From contig NC_073694.1 in the NCBI RefSeq assembly GCF_029784165.1, positions 40,963,006 through 41,027,005 of the forward strand: DNA of 64,000 nucleotides. The letters are read 5' to 3'. This DNA is from Wyeomyia smithii (taxonomy: Eukaryota > Arthropoda > Insecta > Diptera > Culicidae). Positions 14,901 to 22,961 of this stretch are shown here, one piece after another. The notes beneath the pieces were generated by a model. It was not told the DNA's origin. It saw only the letters and a list, made by a program, of their open reading frames with translations, and made no database searches. Position numbers and translations under genes: made by a program. Position 1 is the first letter of the stretch; every line of letters begins with the position of its first letter.

Positions 14901-16704
14901 TTGCCATCCTGGGTGAGATAGGTCTCGTCGTTTATCATCACCGCCACGTCGCGATTCGCCGGAAAAATCGACTTTACCATTTTATTCGCCTGCTGCCACT
15001 GCGTCATTTTCTGCAGCTTCGAGACCGGTGGACGGAACTGCCGCTTCCTGCCATGTATGTTTATATTCGCCAGATATTTTTTCACTGTTTGGTCGATTGA
15101 ACCTCCCGGTCAAGCGCACGCAGCGATGTAGCCACTCTTCCCTTGATCTGGAGCTTCTTGTCACTCAGGGCGGTTGGCTGTCCGCTTCGACGCGCATGAT
15201 GTCCGTTTTTCGACGTGGCTTGAACGCGTGTACTTCGACTGATAGAGCTGTCAATTTTTTTCTGCTGACTAATGGGTTACTATGATTGATACTGCATGGG
15301 TAGTTTCGTCAGTGCGTGTAAAGATAAACCGGTCTTTTTTTAATGCAAACGTTAGGGATGCCATTTCCATGATCGTTCTCCACTTCTCACTGGCCTGGCC
15401 GAGTTAGTGATCACTACGTTGTCCGTTCTTGGTTCTGTGCACTTGTTATTTTTTTGCGAAGAAGTCTGAAAGAAGATTTCCGGTTTCGACCGAACTGAGT
15501 CTCAGTGAACCTCATATACTAGTAGATCTTGTCAGCTATCTCGGATTTTTTCAAGTAATAAAAGACCGTTCAGCGATTGTGGCCGTCAATGATCGTTATA
15601 CATAACTGGCACCCGCTCGGCGATGTCGTCTCAGGACGGGATCCAAGACCTGCTTTCGATTTATCGTCTACTGCTCTGGGTAATGGCGGTCATCCCAACA
15701 TCCTATAGACGCAGTCTGCCGAACTCCGCAACTCTTGGTTTTAATACCGCTGATTAATTCGAGCCTCTCTGCTCCACAAACACATCCTGATCGCGGTGCC
15801 CCAATCGTTGATGCCTCGTGTGTAGGCAGTCAGGATCGTGCTGCATGTCATTCACTTGTTTAGTGTACGTGATCTGCTGTCGCAATTATCAGGCTATCTT
15901 GAAACAACCGGCACTGGTCCGCATCAAATTTCGCTCGGACACCTTTTTTACCGAGTTTCGGCACGGAAATCAAATTACTTCTTATTCGAACCACAAGCGT
16001 GAACTATTTTGAGTCACATACGCTGTTTTTTCTCTTATCGGTCCTCAGTTAGGATCGTTTTGCAAGTCCGCTTTGGATGCTTCTCTTCACCAATCAATGT
16101 CACATTCATCAGGTCCAGGCTTAGCTCGTAATCCTTCTACGCGTCCAAAGTCGTCATTAGCGAATTAACCGACTTCGGAAGCCCTAGCAGAATCAGCGAT
16201 ATCTTCAGGTACACCATCATTTTGAATCCGGGGAAGTTCCCGGTTCTAGATATGTCCAAAACTGCTTCCTCCGCAGCAACTCTTTCACTGAGAACGACCA
16301 TGTTTGGGTGTTCGAATTGCTCAGCTTGACGATCTTCGCCCACCTCATCCCTCTGGGAAAAACAGCAAACTCTTCACGCATCAATTTTCCGATCAGGAAC
16401 TTCCGACTGGGCCCATAACCTATGTGAGGTATGCAGCAAGTCTTTGGGAATTAAAGAAAAAGACGCTTGAGTTTGCACTTCATCAAGGCGATGGATCCCT
16501 TGATCTGTTATCAACTATTAAACTTAAGAGGCTGTAAACCAACAAAATTGTTTGGGCTTCCCCACTGGAAAAAATAAGCTTGTAATTAAAAACATATTAA
16601 TTTATTTTCAGATAAAAAACTCCGTCAGCGCTCGGATGCCACTTAACCGCAAGCTTGAACAGGACGATATGGAGGGAGTGGACGAGAAAGAATGGGACGA
16701 ATAA
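2937..16704 (+). CDS. pod1: Coronin-7/POD-1 type two-module coronin (spliced, 10 exons)
   Basis: WD40 actin-binding protein of the long coronin class; fly POD1 is known to link actin and microtubules. Exons by frame and GT-AG sites: 2937-3432, 3491-4044, 4101-4253, 4513-5010, 5268-5567, 5735-5916, 5978-6874, 6934-7415, 7482-7615, 16612-16704; about 1262 aa. Start chosen at the MAWRFKASKYKN ATG because this is the usual coronin beginning; an in-frame ATG at 2814 lies before an apparent acceptor at 2866. Module 1 (about residues 1-400) has GSQDCLVKVW and ends VPRKSYRDFHGDLYPDT. A Ser/Pro-rich low-complexity linker (about 402-785) follows. Module 2 (about 788-1200) starts VFGRVSKFRHLKG and has CDDGLVKIWAIPDGG, YDMTLKVWDLE and DLFPPTRVMWEP. 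The acidic tail is in the last exon. Donors after 5010 (GTTTGA) and 3' of some exons are weak, so small changes are possible. Confidence 0.9.
4446..4468. repeat. Poly(A) tract in coronin intron 3
   Basis: A run of 23 A residues inside the intron between 4253 and 4513. Possibly a retroposon tail relic, but no body or target duplication was identified. Confidence 0.9.
5660..5677 (+). CDS. pod1: Candidate 18-nt microexon of coronin linker
   Basis: Between exons 5 and 6, a pyrimidine-rich acceptor (TTTTTCTGTACTGTAG) precedes six open codons (SGDREK) and then AAAAG|GTTACT. Phase 0 is kept on both sides, so inclusion adds six residues to the disordered linker. The donor is weak, and the gene is open without it. 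Confidence 0.3.
7745..8165 (-). pseudogene. Ty1/copia RNase H region relic
   Basis: On the minus strand the reading RYMKITADHVLHLHGG followed by LHLECFVDVDCA resembles the copia RNase H region (R-Y-L-K-G-T ... G-Y-x-D-A-D-W-A). Several frames are broken. It is the first of a series of copia pieces inside the coronin intron, all in antisense orientation to the gene. Confidence 0.5.
8235..8483 (+). pseudogene. RTE-like LINE, upstream part (split by DNA transposon)
   Basis: Plus-strand fragments corresponding to EEEFAGLKQLHHSQ and KFYQNLNASRRGFVPRAE match the linker between endonuclease and reverse transcriptase of the LINE copy at 55740-55848. The text continues at 9781 after the inserted element, so 8235-8483 and 9781-11345 are one interrupted copy. 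Confidence 0.6.
8486..9778. mobile_element. Non-autonomous pogo/Tc1-mariner-like element with TA duplication
   Basis: Left end CAGTCGCCGTTCGATAACTG at 8486 and its reverse complement ending at 9778, each flanked by TA (8484-8485 and 9779-9780). Subterminal copies of CGATAACTGCAAC repeat near both ends. No transposase frame is visible in the 1,293 bp. It splits an RTE-like LINE exactly, and another MITE (8687-9087) is nested within it. Assignment to pogo is inferred from the CAGT start, TA target and repeated subterminal motif. Confidence 0.75.
8687..9087. mobile_element. Harbinger-like MITE nested in 8486-9778
   Basis: Inverted ends GGGGCCGTTCAATAATTACG (8687) and the complement of GGGGACGTTCAATAATTACG (ending 9087). 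The flanking triplets TGA/TAA loosely fit a TWA target. The interior is G-rich on the + strand (runs at about 8717-8729 and 8984-8998) and has no coding capacity. Confidence 0.65.
9781..11345 (+). pseudogene. RTE-like LINE reverse transcriptase relic, downstream part
   Basis: Plus-strand frames, with many frameshifts, give HHLFIDFKAAYDTIDRKELW, NENGFPGKLIRLIKTTVDGM, the FADD-equivalent CFADDMDIVG near 10600-10630, YLGSLVTEDTDPS, RTKYNLYKTLMRLVVLYG and WRRRMNHEL. This order (palm, active site, YLGS, YG-E-W, zinc-like tail) is that of RTE-type LINEs; clade assignment is tentative. The copy begins upstream at 8235 and is interrupted by 8486-9778. Confidence 0.75.
11350..11490 (-). pseudogene. 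Copia reverse transcriptase relic, C-terminal side (copy A)
   Basis: The minus-strand reading EQKYQRLVGALKSLF matches the copia motif YRxLVGSLxYL. It continues on the other side of the mariner element at 12783; the two pieces are one copia fragment split by that insertion. Confidence 0.6.
11493..12780 (-). mobile_element. ITmD37E-type mariner element, 1,288 bp
   Basis: Ends 11493-11520 and 12753-12780 are identical 28-bp inverted repeats beginning AAGGGTGTCCACGATGAAAT, with TA duplicated at 11491-11492 and 12781-12782. The minus strand encodes a broken mariner transposase. The element sits inside a copia RT relic. Perfect terminal repeats suggest it is younger than its host, despite the damaged transposase. 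Confidence 0.9.
11790..12637 (-). pseudogene. Mariner (DD37E) transposase pseudogene
   Basis: Starts MEIESKEQLVRNKILRIHHE at 12637 with a helix-turn-helix region (SIAKTLGIANSTVSRVIKRF). A frameshift lies near 12320-12414. The catalytic part reads CCIMDDETYVKADF (first Asp), then IFWPDLASC (second Asp), then stops, then NTPELRPIEKRL. Counting from the second Asp to the Glu of PIEK gives 37 intervening residues, the spacing of the mosquito ITmD37E group. At least one frameshift and two stops make it inactive. Confidence 0.8.
12783..13330 (-). pseudogene. Copia reverse transcriptase relic, N-terminal side (copy A)
   Basis: Minus-strand frames read KYGIDDDQVFAPVVRQITF and LIKHIDIKTA, then (shifted) YGILPEEIFIKQPPGY, the conserved copia RT start. 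It directly abuts the mariner TA site at 12781. The remainder toward 13330 is degenerate and includes the short repeat shared with about 1645-1700. Confidence 0.65.
13560..14120 (-). pseudogene. Copia reverse transcriptase relic (copy B)
   Basis: Open minus-strand stretch 13759-14049 reads QITFRTALMIASKRRLLMKH, VDNETAYLQDEIFMKHNC and YQSLIGALLYIAVNTRP. These are the copia RT N-terminal and YxSLIGxLLY motifs, but the middle of the RT is missing, so it is internally deleted. It is diverged from copy A and is an independent insertion. Confidence 0.7.
14288..14500 (-). pseudogene. Copia gag N-terminal relic
   Basis: The minus-strand reading NSNYQSWSFYVKALLRRE matches the N-terminal copia gag pattern (NYxxWxFxMKxxLxRE). 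The same stretch occurs, diverged, at about 16290-16400, so at least two gag copies are present in this intron. Confidence 0.55.
14500..15330 (-). pseudogene. Mariner-family relic (second family, copy 1)
   Basis: Minus-strand frames give VAVMINDETYLTQDGNDWQ (first catalytic Asp), SSEVKFISHTKKVLLWLTI and, near 14600, PNVYQLRSIEKF. A second, more complete but more broken copy lies at 46540-47820 in the same orientation, and both share the ending TACTATGATTGAT...AGTGCGTGT (15275-15320; 47768-47807). It differs from the ITmD37E copy at 11493-12780 in sequence. No inverted repeats were found. Confidence 0.65.
15340..16480 (-). pseudogene. Degenerate copia gag-region relic
   Basis: Minus strand 16137-16343 reads MMVYLKISLILLGLPKSVNS, close to the copia gag segment with a LxxLPxSY core. 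16290-16400 is a diverged copy of 14395-14495. The rest (15340-16130) is too decayed to assign, although short pieces resemble neighbouring copia text. Confidence 0.45.
16612..16704 (+). CDS. pod1: Terminal exon of the coronin gene (acidic C-terminal tail)
   Basis: After TTTATTTTCAG at 16611 there is an open phase-0 frame of 30 codons ending DDMEGVDEKEWDE and TAA. The previous exon (7482-7615) also ends in phase 0. The family knowledge used is that coronin-7/POD-1 proteins end in a short acidic segment with an invariant Trp, comparable to the acidic part of WASP-type Arp2/3-binding regions. The exon is separated from the rest of the gene by 8,996 bp of transposon debris. No other candidate terminal exon was seen in between. 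Confidence 0.85.
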   Translation: MKNSVSARMPLNRKLEQDDMEGVDEKEWDE

Positions 16705-18815
16705 TTTGTTGCAAATCGGGTCCACTGCAAGACTGGTACCGTCTGGGTACAAACGGGGTCATCCAAGACAGGGGACAGTTAGCGTAACTTTTTGAATACT
16801 CTCTCTCTCTCCCTATTTCAAATGAAAACCATCAAAACGATCGGCGATAGAAAGAATTTTGTAAGCTGCATCATATACGACAAATAGCGTAACTAGATTA
16901 CTTTCTACCGAATTTTATATGCATATATTACTAAGAAGATCTTAGCGCCTTGATACAGTTTATGATACAACAATGGCAAGGCGTATTTAAACGGTCGTCT
17001 CACTAAATATTGAAGCAGAGAATGATGTGGACAAATCTTAACTATTATGTAAGTAATCAAACTGCCAACTGCCATCAAACGCGTATAAAGTAAAAAGACC
17101 AACTGCTTTTGTATAGAAAAAGAGCAGATGCATTGCTTTCTTTTTGTGAATTCTTTCGATTGAACTTGGAAAATTAGATTTTTTTTTTCACAATCTATTG
17201 ATATGATGTGAATTATCTTTTCTTTTAAAATGTGAAGCCCGATCGTATAATTGGATGCTAGTCAAACAAAGATGCTCAAATCAATCGTATTTTTTTTTAA
17301 ATAATTGATAATCATTAAATCATTGCTTGGCGCGAGTTTTGCTTTATTTATAGACGTGCAGAATTGTAGGATAAAACATAATGAAACAAGACAAAACGCA
17401 TACTCTTGAACGGTGCAGGTTATTAGCGAAACGGCACAAATTTTCTAACAGAATTAGCAAGCTAATCCGTTGGAAACATCAAGTTATGAAGGAAATGGAA
17501 ACGTAGGCAAAAACAATTTAGTTGTAGCGTAGGTATATCACTCGGATTCGTGATGATATGATTAACAACTGTGTGCTGAATATTTATTTTTCGTCAACAC
17601 TTTGTGAAGTAATTGTGATGATTTCTTATATTGTAAGGTTAAAACTGTGCATTGTTTTACATTCTACTGTGTAATAATTTAGGCGTGCCATTTCTAGACT
17701 CAGTCGTGACTTGCACATGTGCTGTGTATTTTTTTTGTCAAAACCAGTTCGATTTCAATCACTACGATTTCGGTAAAAATAATAAACCTTTATGCTAGAA
17801 TATAACTTATTCAAACAAATTCAGCATTATTGGCATTTAAATTAGGCTATGCTATTAACCGCAATACAAATGAATAAATACAGATATTTACACTGCTTAT
17901 CCAAATGATTGAAATGACTCTCTCTTAGTAGAACACACATTCTTCATTCAGAATATTTATTCTATATCTGCTGGCAAAAAGTTATTAGCAAAGAAATCAT
18001 TCTGAAGTAATATTAGGTGAAATTATACTTATTATCAAGTCAAAATAAATGTTTTTACTGAGCAGATCGAATATCTACCATCGGTTGCAATTTAGTATGA
18101 GATAATGTTTCATCTTCTTCCAACACAACATCCTGGTGAAAGCATTAGAGGATATAACTGATAAATAAAATATTGTGGTCGGTATCGTAATGTGCAAAGC
18201 TTCGCAATGTCTTATACATGTATTAAAACGATACAAACGATGATTATTATTATGCAGTAAGTAACCAATGTATTTTGAATAATCGCACGAGATCGTGAAA
18301 ATGAGGAAAATATACAACAGACATGAATATCTATTGTTTTTTATTTGCATACTCCGAAATAAAAATAGAAAAGAGTTGAGTGTCTACTTCATCGGCTAAA
18401 AGGACTTTGGCCTGACACAGAGTTTGCAAATTCCTAAAGCTTCCGGGTTGACCGATTGTATCAACCTTAACTAGAATGCTGTCAAAATTTCATGAATCTT
18501 GCTCCTCTTGGTCTAACCACCTAACTCACTGCGCGCCTCTACGTTTTGTACTGACCGGATTCGAGACGAATCCCATATTTTTCTTATTTGGGATTATTGC
18601 CCGGCATTCTTACAAAATGTCCGGCGCATTGTACTCTTTTAGCTTCAGTAACTTTCTAGATACTGGGTTTGCCGTAGAGTTGCGGCAGGTTGTTGCTCAT
18701 CCTTAACCTCTTTACGCCATGTTAGAGGTCGCACGTTTCACAACACCTTTGAGGGTAATATTGAACAGGAAGCAGGTGTTTGAAACGGGTTTGATAGTGC
18801 ATTATCCGAAAGATT
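16705..18815. other. 3' flank of coronin gene; no gene recognised
   Basis: AT-rich with no convincing coding frame. AATAAA hexamers occur at 17781-17786 and near 17872, either of which could serve as the coronin polyadenylation signal; neither can be confirmed without transcripts. The remainder is unassigned. Confidence 0.5.
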
Positions 18816-18819
18816 TGGA

Positions 18820-19080
18820 TCTCGTGGTTCTGTGGTTAGCTATGTCGGTCGGCTAGCTCTCCAAAACGGTTGTGATGTCGGGTTCGATTCGTGATCAGAT
18901 CGAGTGTCTTTTCGAGCTGGAAATTTTCTCGACTCAGCGCTGGGGTACGGTGTGTCGTTGTACTTATCCTACAAAATGCAAAATGTGCCAAAAACAATAT
19001 CGATAACGAATTCTCTGAACTTATCTAGCTGATCGAGACCGCTATTAGCTCTTCAGGCTAGCGTGTGATAAAAAAAAACG
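18820..19080 (+). mobile_element. tRNA-derived SINE
   Basis: A box-like TGGTTAGCTATGTCGG at about 18833 and B box GGGTTCGATTCGTG at about 18881 are spaced as in a tRNA gene. A non-tRNA body and an A-rich end (19071-19079) follow. The tRNA-like fold is degenerate, so it is a SINE head and not a functional tRNA. It lies immediately before the LINE remnant beginning at about 19100. Confidence 0.7.
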
Positions 19081-19099
19081 TCCTAAGACATAGCCTGCA

Positions 19100-20078
19100 T
19101 AACGTAGTTCCAATTTACTCGGTCCATGGCTACCTATCGTGCTCCATATGGTCCTCTCATCTCGCTCTTTCCGCCCCTCGTTTTCTTGTGCCAACCGAAT
19201 TTGAAGATATCACCAATTTTTCAGGGTAGCTATCCGAAATTCCAGCTACATGCCATTCCAGCTTTAGCCAGTTTCTGAAAATTTGGTACGCCAATAAGGC
19301 ACGCAAGCTCAGGCTCCACGCCTCAAGACTTCGTTCTCCTGTACACCACCAAAGATGGTTCTTTGCACCCGACGTTCAAAAACTCCGAGCGCTCGCAAGT
19401 TCTCCTCGAGCATTGTCCACGTCTCACACCTTTAGAGAACGACCCGTCTCATTTCTTAGGGTTTTGTACAGAATACCCTTGGTGTTTGGACTCTGGTTTT
19501 ACGATCGTAGTTTTTTATGGGGTCCATAGTAAGTACGATTTCTTCTGACAATACGCCTTCTAATCTCCCGGCTGGTGTTGTTGTCCTCAGTTACCAGAAA
19601 GCCGAGGTACACAAACATGTTTTAGACGTATAGTGTTAAATTCGGTCCTATCTGCTTTACGTTGCAGTCGGGTTTACTGATCTGCCACCGTCTCAAATTT
19701 TCTAACGACAATATCCTCGTCTTCTGCAAAGCAAATAAATTGACTGTACTGTTGAAAATGATACCCCGCATGTTAAACCCCGCCCCCATCACCTTGTCGA
19801 AGCCTACTTTGGATCTCAAAGAAGTCCGACATTCCACCCGAAATCCTCACACAACAAACATTCTTCATCGTAGCCTTGATTAGTATTGTCAGCTTCGTCG
19901 GAAAGTCGTTTTCGTTAAGGATTTTCCATAGCTCTTGTCGGTTAATTGTGCCGTATGCGGATTTAAAAACGACGAAGATGGTTTGTAGGGATTCTTAACT
20001 TGCGGTAAAGATTTGGTCAGTCGTTCCATGAAGCCGGCCTGATAACTTCCTACAAATCTGCTGGCTCATGGTGACAGG
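19100..20078 (-). pseudogene. RTE-like LINE relic, C-terminal half (split by hAT-like element)
   Basis: On the minus strand the text resembles RT regions RFVGSYQAGF, TTDQIF, ELWKIL and later YLG/YG-E-W regions of the family at 9781 and 35245, with many breaks. The N-terminal half of the same copy is at 31008-31370; between them lies 10.9 kb of inserted DNA bounded by an 8-bp duplication (GTGACAGG). Confidence 0.7.
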
Positions 20079-20153
20079 CATGGGCGTAGCCAGAATTTCA
20101 ACTAGGGGGGGGGGGGGCAAGCTCTTCAAAATTTTAGAAGTAAAAAAATGGTA

Positions 20154-21368
20154 CACTAAGGTCGCTTTTTACGCGGGTTTTTTTTTATGGTTTGCAATCC
20201 CGGGAACGATTTCCCGGGAAATAGCTTTTTCCGGGATTCCCGGATCCCGGGAACAGAAATATTGATTCCCGGGATCCCGGGATTCCCGAGTTTCGTGAAA
20301 AATTTCGTAAGATTCACTATAGTTTCTTATGCAATAGTGCAATAAAATTAAATACGTCAAACTTATGCGACCTGAAATAAATCATTTAATAAAACTCAAA
20401 GTCAGTATAGTATTCTAACGTAAAAATCATCTTTGCATGTTAATTATTAGGCATTCATATGCTCTAATACTGACTTATTTTAAGTCGTATTGAACTGATT
20501 ATTCAGTTTTCTATCGTTTCCTTTCGGTTTGTGGATCGAATAACGAAATAAGGTGGTTAGTTAACCAACATTCTTTCTCGGATTCTGACGCTCTAATCAA
20601 CGGTGATATAAACTCCAAAAGAGTTTGAAATATTGTTTTGTCAATTTGAGACTAGATTTGAGACGCAGTTTATTCAAAAAAATCACAATGACAAAACAAA
20701 TATTATTAATTATTAAAAAATCCGTACCAAATATAGCAAATATTTTCTTTGTCTAATGCCTGCCTAACATTTAGTTTTCTCTTAAACAAACTGAAAGAAT
20801 CGGACACCATTTTTCAATTGAATGTAGCAAGAGCTGTAATCGGTGATTTGAAAGTATTCTAGACTCAGCAGACTTGAGCAAAGTTTTACAGAAGACATAT
20901 AAATAACATTTTTGAGCTTAAAGGAAAATTGCCAGCGGATCTGAAGCGATTGTTTGACGACATGAAGACCCTTAATCCTCCTCTTCTGCAAATCTATGCT
21001 ACAGAAATCGATCGCGAATTTCTGATGTTATTCAATTCATATTCAAGTGTTTCGTGTCTCATTTGTTTTTTTGTTCTTCATGCGAATTTAGAATGAAATT
21101 GTAAACATTTTTTTGTTGCCTTTTACTGATAAATTTCATTTGAAATCTCATTTTTGCAAAAAAAAAAAATTCCTTCCCGGTTCCCGGGAATTCCCGGGAA
21201 ATGAGATTTTTCATTCCCGTTTCCCGGGAAATCGATTTCCGGGAATATTGCAAACCCTAGTTTTTTTTACGTGGATTCCGGAATTTACGAGGTTTTTTTA
21301 CGCGGATTCCGAAATTTACGCGTTTTTTTACGCGGCACGTATCCCTCGCGTAAAAAGTGACTTTAGTG
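20154..21368. mobile_element. ACGCGG-type inverted-repeat element
   Basis: Begins CACTAAGGTCGCTTTTTACG and ends with the complement (GTAAAAAGTGACTTTAGTG). The interior repeats TTTTTTACGCGGATTCCGGA. It is interrupted by another element at 20188-21258. A related, much longer element occupies about 26682-30510. No transposase is visible. Confidence 0.65.
20188..21258. mobile_element. CCCGGGAA-rich inverted-repeat element (nested)
   Basis: Ends GGTTTGCAATCCCGGGAA at about 20189 and the complement GGGTTTGCAATATTCCCGG ending about 21258. Both termini carry clustered palindromic TTCCCGGGAA motifs (20201-20285 and 21175-21245), like subterminal transposase-binding arrays of hAT-type MITEs. The centre is AT-rich with no coding frame. 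Confidence 0.65.
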
Positions 21369-21444
21369 TGTTTTTTAAAAGAAGAAATAAATACTAATCT
21401 TTAGTGATTGTTACATCAAGGCAACCAGTGAAAAGTTGTCCTTG
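21369..21444 (+). other. Probable left flank (LTR part) of gypsy relic
   Basis: Short stretch between the ACGCGG element and the Juan-like LINE target site. Joined across the LINE it continues into 25865-25950, just before the gypsy-like leader TTGGCGACGAGGATC, so it may be part of a 5' LTR. This is inferred from position only. Confidence 0.3.
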
Positions 21445-21659
21445 ACATCAGAGTGGTCGAGTGCGTCTTGAACTGTCCTACAGATCAGACGTTTTTTCTG
21501 TTGCTTGTGGACTGGTCTTTGACTGCCTATAGCTTCAAAGTTTGTGTTTTGTCAGTGTGTCTTTTAAAGACTACCTGAAAGTTATTTCCCATCAGTCTTT
21601 CTCAAGACTACTTACTTTTGAATTTAACATTTGTTTTAACTTTTTTCGTATCACCTGAA

Positions 21660-22961
21660 ATGGCTGGACGGAAAAAGAAACCTCGCATCGCTGCGGGGAG
21701 GAAAAGAGAGGCATCTCTTTCTGACACTTCGAGCGTCTGTAGTGACAATCCTTTTGATATTTTGCCTGAGCAAGAAGCTGGTGAAATGGAAGTTACCAAT
21801 AATGAAACTATACAAAATATAAAATCTTTAAAAAAGGAGAAAGTTCCACCTATTGTGGTAACTATTTCTTCTGAATTTAATGTATTCAAAAAGGAACTTT
21901 CAACGTTTGTTTCTGACGTTAAAGTTACCTATCAAATTGGCCGTAGAGGTGAATGCCGCTTATTAGCCGACTCAGTAAAGGGTCGTGATCGTCTTGTTCA
22001 GTATTTAACTGACAAGATGTACAAATTTTTTACATATGACACCAAGAACGCCAAGCCGTTCAAGGTTGTCTTGAAAGGTCTCACCAACGATCAAACCGTT
22101 GATGAGATCAAACTTACTTTAACAGAATTACTTGGCATAGCCCCTACCCAAGTAATTCTAATGAAACAAAAATCACGAGGCGAAAACAGTCAGAGAACTG
22201 GAATTTCCCTTGTTAATTATTTAATTCATTTTAACCGCAATGAGGTTAACAACTTAAAATTTTTTGAAAAAGCACATGCTTTGTATAATGTGCGTGTAAA
22301 GTGGGAAATTTATAGGAAGTATGGCGGAGGTGAAAAGCATATCACCCAATGCCGTACTTGCCAACGTTATGGCCATGGTTCCAAATTCTGTAACATGGAC
22401 CAAAAATGTCTTAATTGTGGAGACTCTTCTCACAAAAAGGACACATGTCCTGTAAAAGAGAGTAAAAATTTTCGCTGTGCGAATTGTAACGGCAACCATA
22501 TGTCAAATTTTTATCAATGCCCAGTCCGTTTAGCAATTGTTAAGGCAAGGCAAGGTAAACAAAATTCAATTTCTCAATTAAAACCAACTTCAAAACAAAA
22601 CCCTCCAAGCGTACCAGTGACGCATAGTTTACCTACTCCTTTGCATACCCGTTTAACTTATGCACAGGTTACAGGTAGTTCGAACATTATACCACCTAGT
22701 GTTGGTAGTTCGAAAATGACCGTTAATATGGGTAAGCAAAACACGCTAGAAAATAATTGTACACCTATTACTCCAGCTAATATTGCTGCCGAAAATATTT
22801 TTTCTAATGTCAACTGCCTGGGGCCTATTACGGCAGGTAAACTTTCTTTTTTGCAACAGGCAATGTTGCTGGCAAAATCAATGTTTGAAGCCATTCAAAT
22901 AGGCACAAATTTTACTATTAAAATTGTTTCTAATTTAAAATTTAGCAATGATTTTAAATAA
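21660..22961 (+). CDS. Jockey-type ORF1 (gag-like nucleic-acid binding protein), 433 aa
   Basis: ORF1 proteins of Jockey LINEs bind the element RNA and help deliver it to the nucleus. Start chosen at the first ATG (MAGRKKKPRIAAGRKRE, strongly basic); an upstream TTG is not needed. The central part (about residues 100-230) corresponds to the pre-zinc-finger RRM/PRE_C2HC-like region. Zinc knuckles follow: CRTCQRYGHGSKFC, CLNCGDSSHKKDTC, and a third irregular CANCNGNH...C. The C-terminal tail is Ser/Thr/Pro-rich. The frame is uninterrupted. It overlaps ORF2 by 14 bp in another frame. Confidence 0.88.
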   Translation: MAGRKKKPRIAAGRKREASLSDTSSVCSDNPFDILPEQEAGEMEVTNNETIQNIKSLKKEKVPPIVVTISSEFNVFKKELSTFVSDVKVTYQIGRRGECRLLADSVKGRDRLVQYLTDKMYKFFTYDTKNAKPFKVVLKGLTNDQTVDEIKLTLTELLGIAPTQVILMKQKSRGENSQRTGISLVNYLIHFNRNEVNNLKFFEKAHALYNVRVKWEIYRKYGGGEKHITQCRTCQRYGHGSKFCNMDQKCLNCGDSSHKKDTCPVKESKNFRCANCNGNHMSNFYQCPVRLAIVKARQGKQNSISQLKPTSKQNPPSVPVTHSLPTPLHTRLTYAQVTGSSNIIPPSVGSSKMTVNMGKQNTLENNCTPITPANIAAENIFSNVNCLGPITAGKLSFLQQAMLLAKSMFEAIQIGTNFTIKIVSNLKFSNDFK

